From JAAEPI01 sp965212145 (lineage in GTDB: Bacteria; Bacteroidota; Bacteroidia; Cytophagales; Cyclobacteriaceae): a DNA stretch of 64,000 nucleotides. Where the stretch lies: positions 62,001 to 126,000 of the forward strand of contig CBDBUY010000001.1 of assembly GCA_965212145.1 (NCBI GenBank), read 5' to 3'. The notes under the pieces are model-generated. The model saw only the letters and a program-made list of their open reading frames with translations, searched no databases and was not told the origin of the DNA. Below, piece by piece: positions 51,546 to 59,853 of the stretch; within the stretch, counting starts at the first letter, position 1, and every line of letters begins with the position of its first letter. The position numbers and the translations under genes are program-made.

Positions 51546-53615
51546 TTACTTAATCAAGCGTATCTCTGTCCTTCGATTTTCCTGATGCTTTGCTCTGGAG
51601 CAATCTGCATCATCTACACAATCATTGACCAGCTTACTTTCGCCGTAAGCTGCCACTTTGATACGATCAGCAGCTACTCCGTATTTGGACAAATAGTCTG
51701 CCACTCGATTGGCTCTACGTTCGGACAACCATTTATTATAGTGTGCTGTGCTTCTGGAATCCGCATGACCGTGAAGCTCCACTTTCAATTCCGAATTGGC
51801 CGCCAGATATTTTGCCAGACGCTGCAGTTCACCAAAATGACTTCCTCTCAAATAAGAGCTATTCACGTCGAACAAGACGGTCAGGTAGTCAAAAGACTCC
51901 CCTGTTTTTGGATCGGTGAAACTTGCCAAACTCGGTTTCTGGACCACAACCGGCGGAGGTGGTACAATTTTCATCCTAATTAAATCCACAGACATTTCAT
52001 CTGCATAATCAAGTTCGACTTCAAGCTTATTGACGAGAACATATCCATCCATTTCAGCACTTGCCATCCAATTCTGTCCGCCAGGCACGAATATCTGATA
52101 GTCTCCGTTGACATCAGTGATCGAATAAAACTCATCATTGTTGATATCATTATAGAGAACTGTAGCTCCGTCAATGGGTGTCGAATTTTCATCATCCACG
52201 ACGCGACCGGAGATCAGGACCATTTTTGGTCGCTGGGTTATATGATAGATATCAGCGGTTCCCGCACTATCGCCTTTGGCATAAAACCTGTCCACTAAAT
52301 TTTCAGATACGTTGAAGTAGCTCTCGTCACCATTGCCATTGACATTCATTCCAAGGTTCAATGGCTCAGACCAGTTTTCCCAAGTATCGTCCAATCTTTG
52401 TGAGACATACACATCGAATCCACCGTATCCATTAAATCCTTTTGAGGAGAAATAAAGCACCTTAGCTTGTAAGTCCATTTGCGGAGACCCTTCCTCAGCG
52501 AAAGAGTTGATTGTTGGTCCCAGATTCTTTGGTTCTGTCCATGTCTCGCCCTGTTTGAATGACACATATACATCTCTATCTCCAAAACCACCATCTCTGT
52601 TCGTAGACATGATCAGGGTGTTTTCATTCACTAGATAATAATCAGTGCGATTGGAGTAATTGTATTCATTTTCGATTTGAAGAGCCTCGGGCTGTCCAAA
52701 AACCCCATTTTCAATTGTTGCAAGAGAAACTCCTTCCCGCATCTTGTCTTTCTCCTCATAAACATTTCCAAGAAGATAGTGATCGACTCCATTGATATTG
52801 GTAATCGAACAAATGAAATTTGGCCCTTTAGTATTCCACGGTGGACCAAGATTTTTTGCAGGTGTCCATTCATTTCCATCCCCAATCCGCTCCGAATACC
52901 AAATGTCTTCCGGGTCATTTTCCTCGCCGACATTTTGCGGGTCATATTGGCGAGAGAAATACAGCGTATTTCCGTCTGGTGAAAGAATTGGATCATTTTC
53001 TTCGTACTGACTATTTACACTTTCGCTCATGCGCTCAGTCTTGAAATTCCTCAAATCCTGAAGTGCCTTTCTTTCGATGCTGTTGATTAATGAGGATTCA
53101 GAATTTCCGAGCCCCACCGCATCGATGGTATTCCTCCCGGGGACGCTCTCTACATCCAGAACAAGTTTAATTGCATGAACGGCAAAAGGAGTTTCCTCAA
53201 ACTTCTGATGAAAGAATCTGGTGCCGTCTTCTACCCAAGCGGCCTCTAAATCGAGCTGAGTGTATTCATAAAGTTCCTCGTCATAGAAGAAAATGCTCTT
53301 AATAGATCCTGGGTTTTCAGATTCAGCTATGATGATTTGATTGACGGGAGTGGGGTTTTCGAACCCTAAAACAATGAACTCTTTCCGCGAAATCTCTCCC
53401 GGTAGCCATGCATTTGATCGCTTCGACCCAATCCACATGGCATCAGGTTCTCCTAAGGCTTGGAGTGCCGAAAATTCATCTCCGGAATGCTCTGAAGAAA
53501 CATCAATAACTTGGGAGGCCCAGTTAATTTCCTGACTGTTTCCGGAATTGGCTAGGCATAATACAATTAGGCTAAATATAAATGTAGCAATGAAAGTCCT
53601 TTTGTCACGAGGCAT
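51546..53615 (-). CDS. OmpA-family outer-membrane protein with PD40 beta-propeller
   Basis: 689 residues from ATG 53615 (a further ATG at 53630 is possible). Signal peptide ending NSGNSQ; an N-terminal discoidin-like region (VIDVSSEHSGDEFSALQALGEPDA), PD40 repeats at about 215-450 (NDPILSPDGNTLYFSRQYD, MDLQAKVLYFSSKGFNGYGGFDVYVS), a carboxypeptidase-regulatory-like domain (ISGRVVDDENSTPIDGATVLY) and a C-terminal OmpA domain (LFDVNSSYLRGSHFGELQRL, LHGHADSRSTAHYNKWLSERRANRVADYL in pieces) that binds peptidoglycan. Similar to the PorE-type proteins of the type IX apparatus, but the specific role is not certain. Confidence 0.88.
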   Translation of the reverse strand: MPRDKRTFIATFIFSLIVLCLANSGNSQEINWASQVIDVSSEHSGDEFSALQALGEPDAMWIGSKRSNAWLPGEISRKEFIVLGFENPTPVNQIIIAESENPGSIKSIFFYDEELYEYTQLDLEAAWVEDGTRFFHQKFEETPFAVHAIKLVLDVESVPGRNTIDAVGLGNSESSLINSIERKALQDLRNFKTERMSESVNSQYEENDPILSPDGNTLYFSRQYDPQNVGEENDPEDIWYSERIGDGNEWTPAKNLGPPWNTKGPNFICSITNINGVDHYLLGNVYEEKDKMREGVSLATIENGVFGQPEALQIENEYNYSNRTDYYLVNENTLIMSTNRDGGFGDRDVYVSFKQGETWTEPKNLGPTINSFAEEGSPQMDLQAKVLYFSSKGFNGYGGFDVYVSQRLDDTWENWSEPLNLGMNVNGNGDESYFNVSENLVDRFYAKGDSAGTADIYHITQRPKMVLISGRVVDDENSTPIDGATVLYNDINNDEFYSITDVNGDYQIFVPGGQNWMASAEMDGYVLVNKLEVELDYADEMSVDLIRMKIVPPPPVVVQKPSLASFTDPKTGESFDYLTVLFDVNSSYLRGSHFGELQRLAKYLAANSELKVELHGHADSRSTAHYNKWLSERRANRVADYLSKYGVAADRIKVAAYGESKLVNDCVDDADCSRAKHQENRRTEIRLIK

Positions 53616-53758
53616 AAATATCTCTGTCAAGTCTTGTAGTGATGATCTAAAATTACAACAATTGAACTTAAAGGTTCTTTAAAATATCCAATCTACTTAG
53701 GATTCGTTCATATTCATTTGACCTATAGTTTTTCATCTTTTATTCTGCCTTGTCAAGT

Positions 53759-53766
53759 TAGATTTG
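53759..53766 (+). promoter_or_regulatory. -7 promoter element of ribD, four bases before its GTG
   Basis: TAGATTTG, then CGCA, then GTG at 53771. A TTGT lies at the -33 position about 19 bases upstream. Confidence 0.65.
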
Positions 53767-53770
53767 CGCA

Positions 53771-54790
53771 GTGTCGACTGATGAGAAATTTATGCTTCGG
53801 GCCATCGCATTGGCAAAAAAAGGTCTTGGTCAAGTGAGTCCCAACCCTCTGGTCGGATGTGTGATCGTTCATCAGAACCGAATAATTGGGGAAGGATTTC
53901 ATCAACAATATGGCCAAGCGCATGCAGAAGTAAATGCAATTGCATCAGTCCTGGATACAGATCTCCTAAAGGAATCAACACTCTTTGTCACCTTAGAGCC
54001 CTGCGCCCATCATGGTAAAACGCCACCATGCGCAGACTTGATCATCGAACAGAAAATTAAGAAGGTCGTAATTGGTTCAGGTGATCCATTTCTTGAAGTC
54101 AACGGAGAAGGAATTAAGAGACTGAGAGCTGCCGAGGTTCAAGTCGTAGAAAACTTTCTGGAGCCGGAATGCAGCTCAATGAATCGTCGTTTTTTGACTT
54201 CTGTGAAAAAAGGTCGCCCTTACATCATCCTGAAATGGGCACAAACTTCGGACGGGTTTATTGCACGTGAAAACTATGATTCGAAGTGGATTAGCAATCA
54301 ATATTCCAGGCAATTAGTGCATAAATGGCGAGGCGAAGAGGACGCAATATTAGTGGGCAAGAATACGGTGAATCACGATGACCCTGCTTTGACCACACGG
54401 GAATGGGTCGGTAAAAATCCAATAAGGATTGTACTGGATCATGATTTAAAAATATCCAACAAAAAGTATCAAATCCATAACGATGAGGCTCCAACATTCA
54501 TTTTTAACACCCGGAAGCACGAGAATAATTTTGTCAAATTTGATGGCTCTTTGGCATCTTTGATGCTTCAATTATCCGAATTGAAAATTCAATCTATAAT
54601 CATTGAAGGAGGAGCACGAACTTTATCAGATTTTATAGAAGCTGGGATGTGGGATGAAGCCAGAATATTTACTGCTGAGAAAACTTTTGGAAAAGGGATT
54701 ATCGCACCGACTTTAAAGGGGGAGGTTTTCGAGGAACGAGATATCCTGGGAGATCGATTGCAAATAATAAAGAATGCCGAGCAAGGGTAA
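53771..54790 (+). CDS. ribD: Bifunctional riboflavin deaminase-reductase
   Basis: 339 residues from a GTG start; the family begins about here (STDEKFMLRAIALAKKGLGQVSPNPLVGCVIV), so the ATG eight codons in is less likely. Deaminase domain with HAEVNAIASV and zinc motif TLEPCAHHGKTPPCADLII, then the reductase domain (YIILKWAQTSDGFIA, VGKNTVNHDDPALTTR, IIIEGGARTLSDFI). Catalyses two steps of riboflavin synthesis. Overlaps the cupin gene by 17 bases. Confidence 0.95.
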   Translation: MSTDEKFMLRAIALAKKGLGQVSPNPLVGCVIVHQNRIIGEGFHQQYGQAHAEVNAIASVLDTDLLKESTLFVTLEPCAHHGKTPPCADLIIEQKIKKVVIGSGDPFLEVNGEGIKRLRAAEVQVVENFLEPECSSMNRRFLTSVKKGRPYIILKWAQTSDGFIARENYDSKWISNQYSRQLVHKWRGEEDAILVGKNTVNHDDPALTTREWVGKNPIRIVLDHDLKISNKKYQIHNDEAPTFIFNTRKHENNFVKFDGSLASLMLQLSELKIQSIIIEGGARTLSDFIEAGMWDEARIFTAEKTFGKGIIAPTLKGEVFEERDILGDRLQIIKNAEQG

Positions 54791-55136
54791 CATCTACGAA
54801 AAATTGGGAACATTCAGTGAACACTGGAGTCCGAAAATCATTGCGGAACTGAACGGGCAGGACGTGCGTGTGGCGAAACTCCTTGGTGAGTTTGAATGGC
54901 ACAGCCACGAACAAGAAGATGAAATGTTTCTGATCCTAACTGGCCAACTCGAGATTCACTTTCGCGAGAGAGTCGAGCGCCTATCCAAAGGAGACTTCAT
55001 TGTCATCCCTAGGGGAACTGAACATAAGCCTGTTGCCTTAACAGAAGTAGAAGTTTTACTTTTTGAACCGTCAAGCACCGTCAACACTGGCTCCAACCAA
55101 TCAGCCAAAACTAAAACCCAACTAGACAGAATCTAA
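54774..55136 (+). CDS. Cupin-domain protein
   Basis: 120 residues, single cupin barrel. Metal motif 1 is HSHEQEDEMFLILTG (two His and one Glu) and motif 2 GDFIVIPRGTEHKPVAL (His). Substrate unknown; small cupins of this kind are often sugar isomerases or dioxygenase-like. Overlaps ribD by 17 bases and the fRMsr gene by one (TAATG), so all three are co-translated. Confidence 0.85.
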   Translation: MPSKGNIYEKLGTFSEHWSPKIIAELNGQDVRVAKLLGEFEWHSHEQEDEMFLILTGQLEIHFRERVERLSKGDFIVIPRGTEHKPVALTEVEVLLFEPSSTVNTGSNQSAKTKTQLDRI

Positions 55137-55606
55137 TGGCCGAAGAACTCGTAAAGATTTCCACCGACTCCAAGGCGATCAAATACACCTTGCTCTTCCC
55201 ACAGATAGAAGCGTTGATTTCCGGAGAAACAAATCTCATAGCCCGACTCGCAAACATCAGTGCGGCATTGAAGGAAGGGATGGATTTTTTCTGGGTGGGC
55301 TTTTATCTAGTGGAGGATCAGGAGTTGGTGCTAGGACCATTTCAGGGCTCGATTGCCTGCAGTCGGATAAAAAAAGGTCGAGGCGTTTGTGGACAATCTT
55401 GGGAAAAGGACAGGACACTAATAGTCCCGAATGTCGATCAATTTGATGGGCACATCGCATGCAGTTTTGCTACCAAATCAGAGATAGTTGTTCCCATAAG
55501 AGAAAATGGAAAAGTCATCGGGGTGCTGGATGTCGATAGCGACAGACCAGATGATTTTGATCAAGTGGATCAGGAGTGGCTGGAGAAGATTGCGAACCTA
55601 GTCTAG
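55136..55606 (+). CDS. Free methionine-(R)-sulfoxide reductase (GAF domain)
   Basis: 156 residues, normal for fRMsr. GAF fold with FWVGFYLVEDQELVLGPFQG and the cysteine cluster ACSRIKKGRGVCGQSW and HIACSFATKSEIVVP, which holds the redox cysteines. Reduces free Met-R-sulfoxide, protecting the cell from oxidants. Ends two bases before the stop of the converging hemB gene. Confidence 0.92.
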   Translation: MAEELVKISTDSKAIKYTLLFPQIEALISGETNLIARLANISAALKEGMDFFWVGFYLVEDQELVLGPFQGSIACSRIKKGRGVCGQSWEKDRTLIVPNVDQFDGHIACSFATKSEIVVPIRENGKVIGVLDVDSDRPDDFDQVDQEWLEKIANLV

Positions 55607-55607
55607 G

Positions 55608-56576
55608 TTATTTCTTTAGAAGCTCAGCCGCTTCCTTCGCAAAATACGTAAGAATGATATCGGCCCCAGCTCGCTTGATCGAAAGCAAAGTTTCCATCAT
55701 GGCCTTTTCGCCATCCAACCAACCCTTTTGAGCGGCCGCCTTATTCATGGCATACTCCCCAGAAACATTGTAAGCCGCGATCGGAATTGGGAAATTTTCC
55801 TTCAGTGCATGAATTACGTCAAGATATGCTAAAGCTGGTTTGACCATGAGCACATCGGCACCCTCCTCGTAATCCAACTCGGCTTCCAGAATTGCCTCGT
55901 CCTTGTTGGCCGGATTCATCTGGTATGTTTTCTTATCCCCGAATTTCGGCGCTGAGTCCAGCGCATCTCGAAATGGTCCGTAGAAAGCTGATGCGTATTT
56001 TGCCGTGTATGACATGATGCCCACATCTTCAAATCCATTTTCATCAAGTACCATTCTTAAATAACCAACCCTACCGTCCATCATGTCTGAAGGCCCAACC
56101 ATGTCAATGCCCGTCTCGGCCTGAGCCAAAGCCATTTTGCCAAGGATTTCTAAAGTCTCATCATTCAGGATTTTGCCGTCCTTCACGATTCCATCATGAC
56201 CATCTGAACTGTATGGATCCATGGCCACATCAGTGATGATCATCGCTTCCGGAAATTCCTTTTTGATCCGATCGAGGGATTTCAAGTAGAAAAAATCTCG
56301 ATCGTGGCTTTTGCTCCCTTTTGCGTCCTTATGCTCCTCACCTACTACCGGGAAAACATCGAACCCTTTGATCCCAAGCTTCAGACATTCTTCGATTTCA
56401 TGGAGCATCAAATCCTCAGAAAACCTGAATATCCCGGGCATGGACTCTACTTCCGATTTCTGATTTTTCCCTTCTAAAAGAAACAATGGGAAAATCAAAT
56501 CATCAGTTGAAAGCCTGGTTTCCTGGACCAAGTCTCGAATAAACTGTGTCTGGCGATTACGTCTAGGGCGTCTCAT
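55608..56576 (-). CDS. hemB: Porphobilinogen synthase (delta-aminolevulinate dehydratase)
   Basis: 322 residues. Joins two 5-aminolevulinates to porphobilinogen in haem synthesis. Schiff-base lysines in LMVKPALAYLD and in the PFRDALDSAPKFGDKKTYQM area; YNVSGEYAM is conserved. The metal region reads DVAMDPYSSDGHDG, with Asp where zinc-dependent enzymes have Cys, so this is a magnesium-type enzyme. Confidence 0.96.
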   Translation of the reverse strand: MRRPRRNRQTQFIRDLVQETRLSTDDLIFPLFLLEGKNQKSEVESMPGIFRFSEDLMLHEIEECLKLGIKGFDVFPVVGEEHKDAKGSKSHDRDFFYLKSLDRIKKEFPEAMIITDVAMDPYSSDGHDGIVKDGKILNDETLEILGKMALAQAETGIDMVGPSDMMDGRVGYLRMVLDENGFEDVGIMSYTAKYASAFYGPFRDALDSAPKFGDKKTYQMNPANKDEAILEAELDYEEGADVLMVKPALAYLDVIHALKENFPIPIAAYNVSGEYAMNKAAAQKGWLDGEKAMMETLLSIKRAGADIILTYFAKEAAELLKK

Positions 56577-56600
56577 GAATGCGCAAGTTAACCATGCAAG

Positions 56601-56629
56601 AAAAAACCCCGATCAAATGATCGGGGTTT
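56601..56629 (-). terminator. Terminator after hpf
   Basis: On the minus strand AAACCCCGATCA / TGATCGGGGTTT gives a stem of at least 11 bp followed by T's; it lies ten bases past the hpf stop. Confidence 0.9.
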
Positions 56630-56638
56630 GAGGTTAAA

Positions 56639-56938
56639 TCAGTGTACAAAATGTTTTTCTTTGTACTTTTTGAGTTGCCTCCTCAGCGCCTCAACGGCAT
56701 CATCTGTGGCGGCCTCAAATGACCCGGCCTTCTTCTCCGCAAAGAGCTGCTCGCCGGGAATATTCAATTTTATTTCAACAGTTTTATTGGCACGGTGGTC
56801 GTCAGGTTCCACCCTTAGGATAACTTCTCCATCGATTATTCTATCGTAGAAGGTCTCCAATTTGTCTGCTCTTCTTTGGATGAAGTCTGTTAGTTTGACA
56901 TCTGCGTCAAAATGAACGGAATGCATTTGTAACTTCAT
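56639..56938 (-). CDS. hpf: Ribosome hibernation-promoting factor, short type
   Basis: 99 residues from ATG 56938 (MKLQMHSVHFDADVKLTDFIQRR); an upstream ATG at 56968 overlaps the xerC stop (TAATG) and could also be used, adding ten residues. The sequence has the beta-alpha-beta-beta-beta-alpha pattern of HPF/RaiA (KLETFYDRIIDGEVILRVEPDD, GSFEAATDDAVEALRRQLKKYKEKH). Binds the 30S subunit and stops translation at stationary phase. Operon with xerC, an arrangement common in this phylum. Confidence 0.94.
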   Translation of the reverse strand: MKLQMHSVHFDADVKLTDFIQRRADKLETFYDRIIDGEVILRVEPDDHRANKTVEIKLNIPGEQLFAEKKAGSFEAATDDAVEALRRQLKKYKEKHFVH

Positions 56939-56967
56939 ATTCCTCTCGCTATTTAAATGGTTAAACA

Positions 56968-57843
56968 TTACGCTTTGGGGTGTGCCTGGTCAAACACCGC
57001 CTTCAGCTTTTCGATTGAGTTATGGGTATAAACCTGAGTGGACGCCAGGCTAGCATGCCCAAGCAGGTCTTTCACAGCATTTAAATCCGCACCTTTATTC
57101 AGCAGGTGCGTTGCAAATGTGTGCCGCAATACGTGCGGACTGGTTTTGCTCAGGGTAGTAACCTGAGACAAATATTTCTTCACGGTATTATAAACGATTT
57201 GCGGATAAAGATCATTCCCTGAATCTGTTATTAACAATTTTTCAGAAGCGGGTGATTCCATATCCCTTAAACGTTTGTACTCATTGATTTGATTTATTAC
57301 TTCCGCATGTAGTGGGATTATTCTTTCCTTATTTCGTTTTCCCAATACCTTGATCGTTCTTTCATAAGTGTTGACGCTTTCGTCAGTTAGACCGATCAAT
57401 TCTGACAACCTCATTCCCGTTGCATAAAGCAATTCCAGCATCAGCTTATCTCGTTGGCCGGAAAAGTCTTCCGTAAATGAAAAATGATCCAACAGGTTGT
57501 CCATTTCACCTTCCTTGACAAAGTTTGGTAAGTCCTTGGGCACTCGCAGAGATTTGATCCTGGTGGCCGGGTTTACTTCGATCATTTCCCTTTTCTGTAG
57601 AAACTTAAAGAACGATTTCACAGAAACGATTTTTCGATTTACGCTTCTCGCCGATAAGCCGGAATCCATCATGTGAACAACCCAACTTCTCAGATGAGCG
57701 TGCTGAGCCTCTTCGATCTTTACAATCTCAAAAGTGTCAATTAAGAACTGGGAAAGTTGTTGGAGGTCATTGGTATAAGCAGTAATGGTATGGTCACTAA
57801 ATCTTTTTTCGAATTGAAGGTATTTGACAAAAGACTCAACCAT
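56968..57843 (-). CDS. xerC: Tyrosine recombinase XerC/XerD family
   Basis: 291 residues from ATG 57843. N-terminal SAM-like core-binding domain (VESFVKYLQFEKRFSDHTITAYTNDL in part) and catalytic domain with Arg in ATGMRLSEL, Lys in VLGKRNKERIIP, HVLRHTFATHLL (His, Arg), LLGHASLASTQVYTHN (His and nucleophile Tyr). Full-length and catalytic set complete. Acts in chromosome dimer resolution; linked to hpf, not to a mobile element, so housekeeping. Confidence 0.93.
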   Translation of the reverse strand: MVESFVKYLQFEKRFSDHTITAYTNDLQQLSQFLIDTFEIVKIEEAQHAHLRSWVVHMMDSGLSARSVNRKIVSVKSFFKFLQKREMIEVNPATRIKSLRVPKDLPNFVKEGEMDNLLDHFSFTEDFSGQRDKLMLELLYATGMRLSELIGLTDESVNTYERTIKVLGKRNKERIIPLHAEVINQINEYKRLRDMESPASEKLLITDSGNDLYPQIVYNTVKKYLSQVTTLSKTSPHVLRHTFATHLLNKGADLNAVKDLLGHASLASTQVYTHNSIEKLKAVFDQAHPKA

Positions 57844-57942
57844 AGGCGCTACCAATCTCGTTGAATACTAACTTATCTAAAATATCCGTGAAAAGTAAGT
57901 GACTTGACCAAAATCATGTCAAGTTCTGAGGATTGTCCAAAC

Positions 57943-57970
57943 AAAAAAAGCCCGTGCAATGCACAGGCTT
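57943..57970 (-). terminator. Terminator of rpsU
   Basis: AAGCCTGTGC / GCACGGGCTT (one T-G pair, loop ATT) on the minus strand, followed by seven T. Confidence 0.9.
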
Positions 57971-57993
57971 GGAAATCTATAAACTTCAGAGAA

Positions 57994-58188
57994 TTATTTG
58001 TTCTCTGCGTCTCTTATCTTCTGAATGTAAGCCGCTTTGAGAACTTCTTCTCTTCGCTGAACAGAGGGCTTAACAAAATGTTGTCTTCCTCTCAGTTCTC
58101 GAAGGACTCCAGTCTTCTCAAATTTCTTCTTGAAACGCTTCAGCGCTCTATCAATCGACTCGTTTTCTTTTACGTTGATAACAATCAT
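57994..58188 (-). CDS. rpsU: 30S ribosomal protein S21
   Basis: 64 residues, the usual length. MIVINVKENESIDRALKRFKKKFEKTGVLRELRGRQHF (in pieces) matches S21; basic throughout. Own promoter 19 bases upstream and own terminator. Confidence 0.97.
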   Translation of the reverse strand: MIVINVKENESIDRALKRFKKKFEKTGVLRELRGRQHFVKPSVQRREEVLKAAYIQKIRDAENK

Positions 58189-58207
58189 ATTCTTCTAATT
58201 CGGGGCG

Positions 58208-58215
58208 CAAATATA
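58208..58215 (-). promoter_or_regulatory. -7 promoter element of rpsU
   Basis: TATATTTG followed by CGCC on the minus strand fits TAnnTTTG, 19 bases before the ATG. Confidence 0.65.
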
Positions 58216-58239
58216 AAAACACCTTTTACAGATCACAAA

Positions 58240-59382
58240 CTAATCTTCCAATAATGATCTACTAATCACAATTCTTTGAATTTCGGATGTGCCCTCTCCA
58301 ATCGTACAAAGCTTGGCATCCCGATAAAATTTTTCCGCCGGATAATCTTTGATGTACCCATATCCCCCAAAAATCTGCACTCCGTCGTTGGCTACTTCCA
58401 CCGCGATCTCCGAGGAGTAAAGCTTAGCCATCGCCGATTCTTTAGTTACTTTCTCTCCGTTATTCTTCATCTCTGCGGCTCTATATGTAAGCATTTTTGC
58501 TGCCTCAACTTTGGTCGCCATCTCTGCGAGTTTGAACGAGACCCCTTGAAATTTAGATATCTGTTTCCCAAACTGCTCTCGCTCTTTCGAGTAAGCCACA
58601 GCCGCCTCAAGAGCACCTTCTGCAATCCCACAACCAAGTGCGGCTATCGAAATTCTACCGCCATCTAAAACTTTCAATGCTTGAACAAACCCATCTCCAA
58701 CCTCTCCAATCAGGTTTTCTTCCGGAATTCGGCAGTCCTCGAAAATCATCTCGCTTGTCTCAGACGCTCGCATTCCCAGCTTGTCTTCTTTCCTTCCCTG
58801 GTTAAAACCTGGAGTCCCTCGCTCAACGATAAATGCCGATGCATTGCGCGAGGTTCGTGGTTCACCTGTTCGAGCAACAACGACCGCCACATCTCCGGAA
58901 TTTCCATGCGTGATGAAATTCTTGGCACCATTTAGCACCCATTCATTTCCTTCTTTGACCGCTGTGGTTTTCATATTTCCGGCATCCGAGCCGGTGTTGG
59001 GCTCAGTGAGTCCCCAGGCTCCAATCCACTCTGCGGTTGCCAGTTTTGGTAAATATTTCTTTTTTTGATCCTCAGAAGCGTGCTGCAGGATGTGTCCGGT
59101 GCACAAAGAATTATGTGCCGCCAGAGAAAGCCCAATAGATCCATCAATTTTCGAAACCTCGATGATCGTCGTGACATACTCGTGATAGCCGAAACCAGAA
59201 CCGCCATATTCTTGAGGGACCAATACTCCCATAAGACCGAGTTCCCCTAGTTTTTTGAATAGATCCACCGGAAAGTGTTGCGATTCATCCCACTGCATCC
59301 GATGCGGAACCATTTCTCTTTTTCCAAAATCTCTAATCATGTCACTGATCATTGACTGATTTTCTTGAGTTCTGCTTTCCAT
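58240..59382 (-). CDS. Acyl-CoA dehydrogenase
   Basis: 380 residues. FAD flavoprotein of fatty acid or branched-chain acyl-CoA oxidation. Motifs: GAWGLTEPNTGSDAGNMKTTA, KNFITHGNSGDVAVVVART, EDKLGMRASETSEMIFEDCRIPEENLIG in pieces, YSKEREQFGKQISKFQG, and GEGTSEIQRIVISRSLL, with the Glu region near the C-terminus. Catalytic Glu is probably in the YGGYGYIKDYPAE segment, as in short-chain enzymes. Single gene, no beta-oxidation neighbours. Confidence 0.93.
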   Translation of the reverse strand: MESRTQENQSMISDMIRDFGKREMVPHRMQWDESQHFPVDLFKKLGELGLMGVLVPQEYGGSGFGYHEYVTTIIEVSKIDGSIGLSLAAHNSLCTGHILQHASEDQKKKYLPKLATAEWIGAWGLTEPNTGSDAGNMKTTAVKEGNEWVLNGAKNFITHGNSGDVAVVVARTGEPRTSRNASAFIVERGTPGFNQGRKEDKLGMRASETSEMIFEDCRIPEENLIGEVGDGFVQALKVLDGGRISIAALGCGIAEGALEAAVAYSKEREQFGKQISKFQGVSFKLAEMATKVEAAKMLTYRAAEMKNNGEKVTKESAMAKLYSSEIAVEVANDGVQIFGGYGYIKDYPAEKFYRDAKLCTIGEGTSEIQRIVISRSLLED

Positions 59383-59406
59383 TCTTAGTTTCTTTTAAAA
59401 GGAACG

Positions 59407-59414
59407 CAAAGCTA
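59407..59414 (-). promoter_or_regulatory. -7 promoter element of the acyl-CoA dehydrogenase gene
   Basis: TAGCTTTG followed by CGTT on the minus strand fits TAnnTTTG, 24 bases before the ATG. Confidence 0.6.
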
Positions 59415-59468
59415 CCAAACGTTAGTTCAAAGCCGATTAAAACGATTTAAACTTTTGTTGTAAACATT

Positions 59469-59496
59469 AAAAAACCCGATCGAACGGATCGGGTTT
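59469..59496 (-). terminator. Second terminator downstream of tRNA-Arg
   Basis: AAACCCGATC / GATCGGGTTT, a perfect 10-bp stem with a 5-base loop, followed by T's on the minus strand. It follows the duplicate tRNA end at 59500-59516 as the first terminator follows the real tRNA. Confidence 0.85.
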
Positions 59497-59499
59497 AAT

Positions 59500-59516
59500 G
59501 TGAACTCGGAGGGATT
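59500..59516 (-). repeat. 17-bp copy of the tRNA-Arg 3' end
   Basis: GTGAACTCGGAGGGATT is identical to 59666-59682, which covers the acceptor stem and part of the T arm of tRNA-Arg(ACG). It may be the relic of a second tRNA gene or an attachment-site scar. The 59383-59853 gap holds this repeat, two terminators, the tRNA and about 100 bases (59517-59620) where I see only a weak hairpin. Confidence 0.7.
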
Positions 59517-59623
59517 ATTTTCATGATCCCTTTGCCTTCAGAATTCCGAATAGCTAAACCCAATCTTCGATTGAATTTTTTGCTCTGATCCGTCACTCAA
59601 ACAAGTTTGGCTCAGCCCATCAC

Positions 59624-59654
59624 AAAAAAAACCCAATGCTTACGCATTGGGTTT
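59624..59654 (-). terminator. Terminator of tRNA-Arg(ACG)
   Basis: AAACCCAATGC / GCATTGGGTTT, a perfect 11-bp stem with loop GTAA, then a long T run on the minus strand, 12 bases after the tRNA. Confidence 0.9.
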
Positions 59655-59666
59655 AGTTATTCTTCG

Positions 59667-59740
59667 TGAACTCGGAGGGATTCGAACCCCCAATCTCCTG
59701 GGCCGTAACCAGGTGCATTATCCAGTTGTGCTACGAGTCC
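59667..59740 (-). tRNA. tRNA-Arg (anticodon ACG)
   Basis: 74 nt. Acceptor GGACTCG pairs with CGAGTTC (one G-T pair), anticodon stem CCTGG/CCAGG holds loop TTACGGC with anticodon ACG (read as ICG), T arm has GGTTCGAATCC. CCA is not encoded. Confidence 0.95.
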
Positions 59741-59829
59741 ATCCTCATCGCCTCAGTTAAGAGGTGTTAAAAACGGGGCACAAAATTAATTAAAAGGACA
59801 AGAATATTTTCGGTACACAGGCATAATTC

Positions 59830-59837
59830 TATATTTG
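59830..59837 (+). promoter_or_regulatory. -7 promoter element of the barrel-protein gene
   Basis: TATATTTG, 16 bases before the ATG at 59854, fits TAnnTTTG. Confidence 0.6.
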
Positions 59838-59853
59838 CCACCAAATTTTACTC

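Noticed and set aside
59562..59584. CAATC-TTC-GATTG followed by T's as a terminator
   Set aside because: Only a 5-bp stem; no gene ends upstream on the plus strand.
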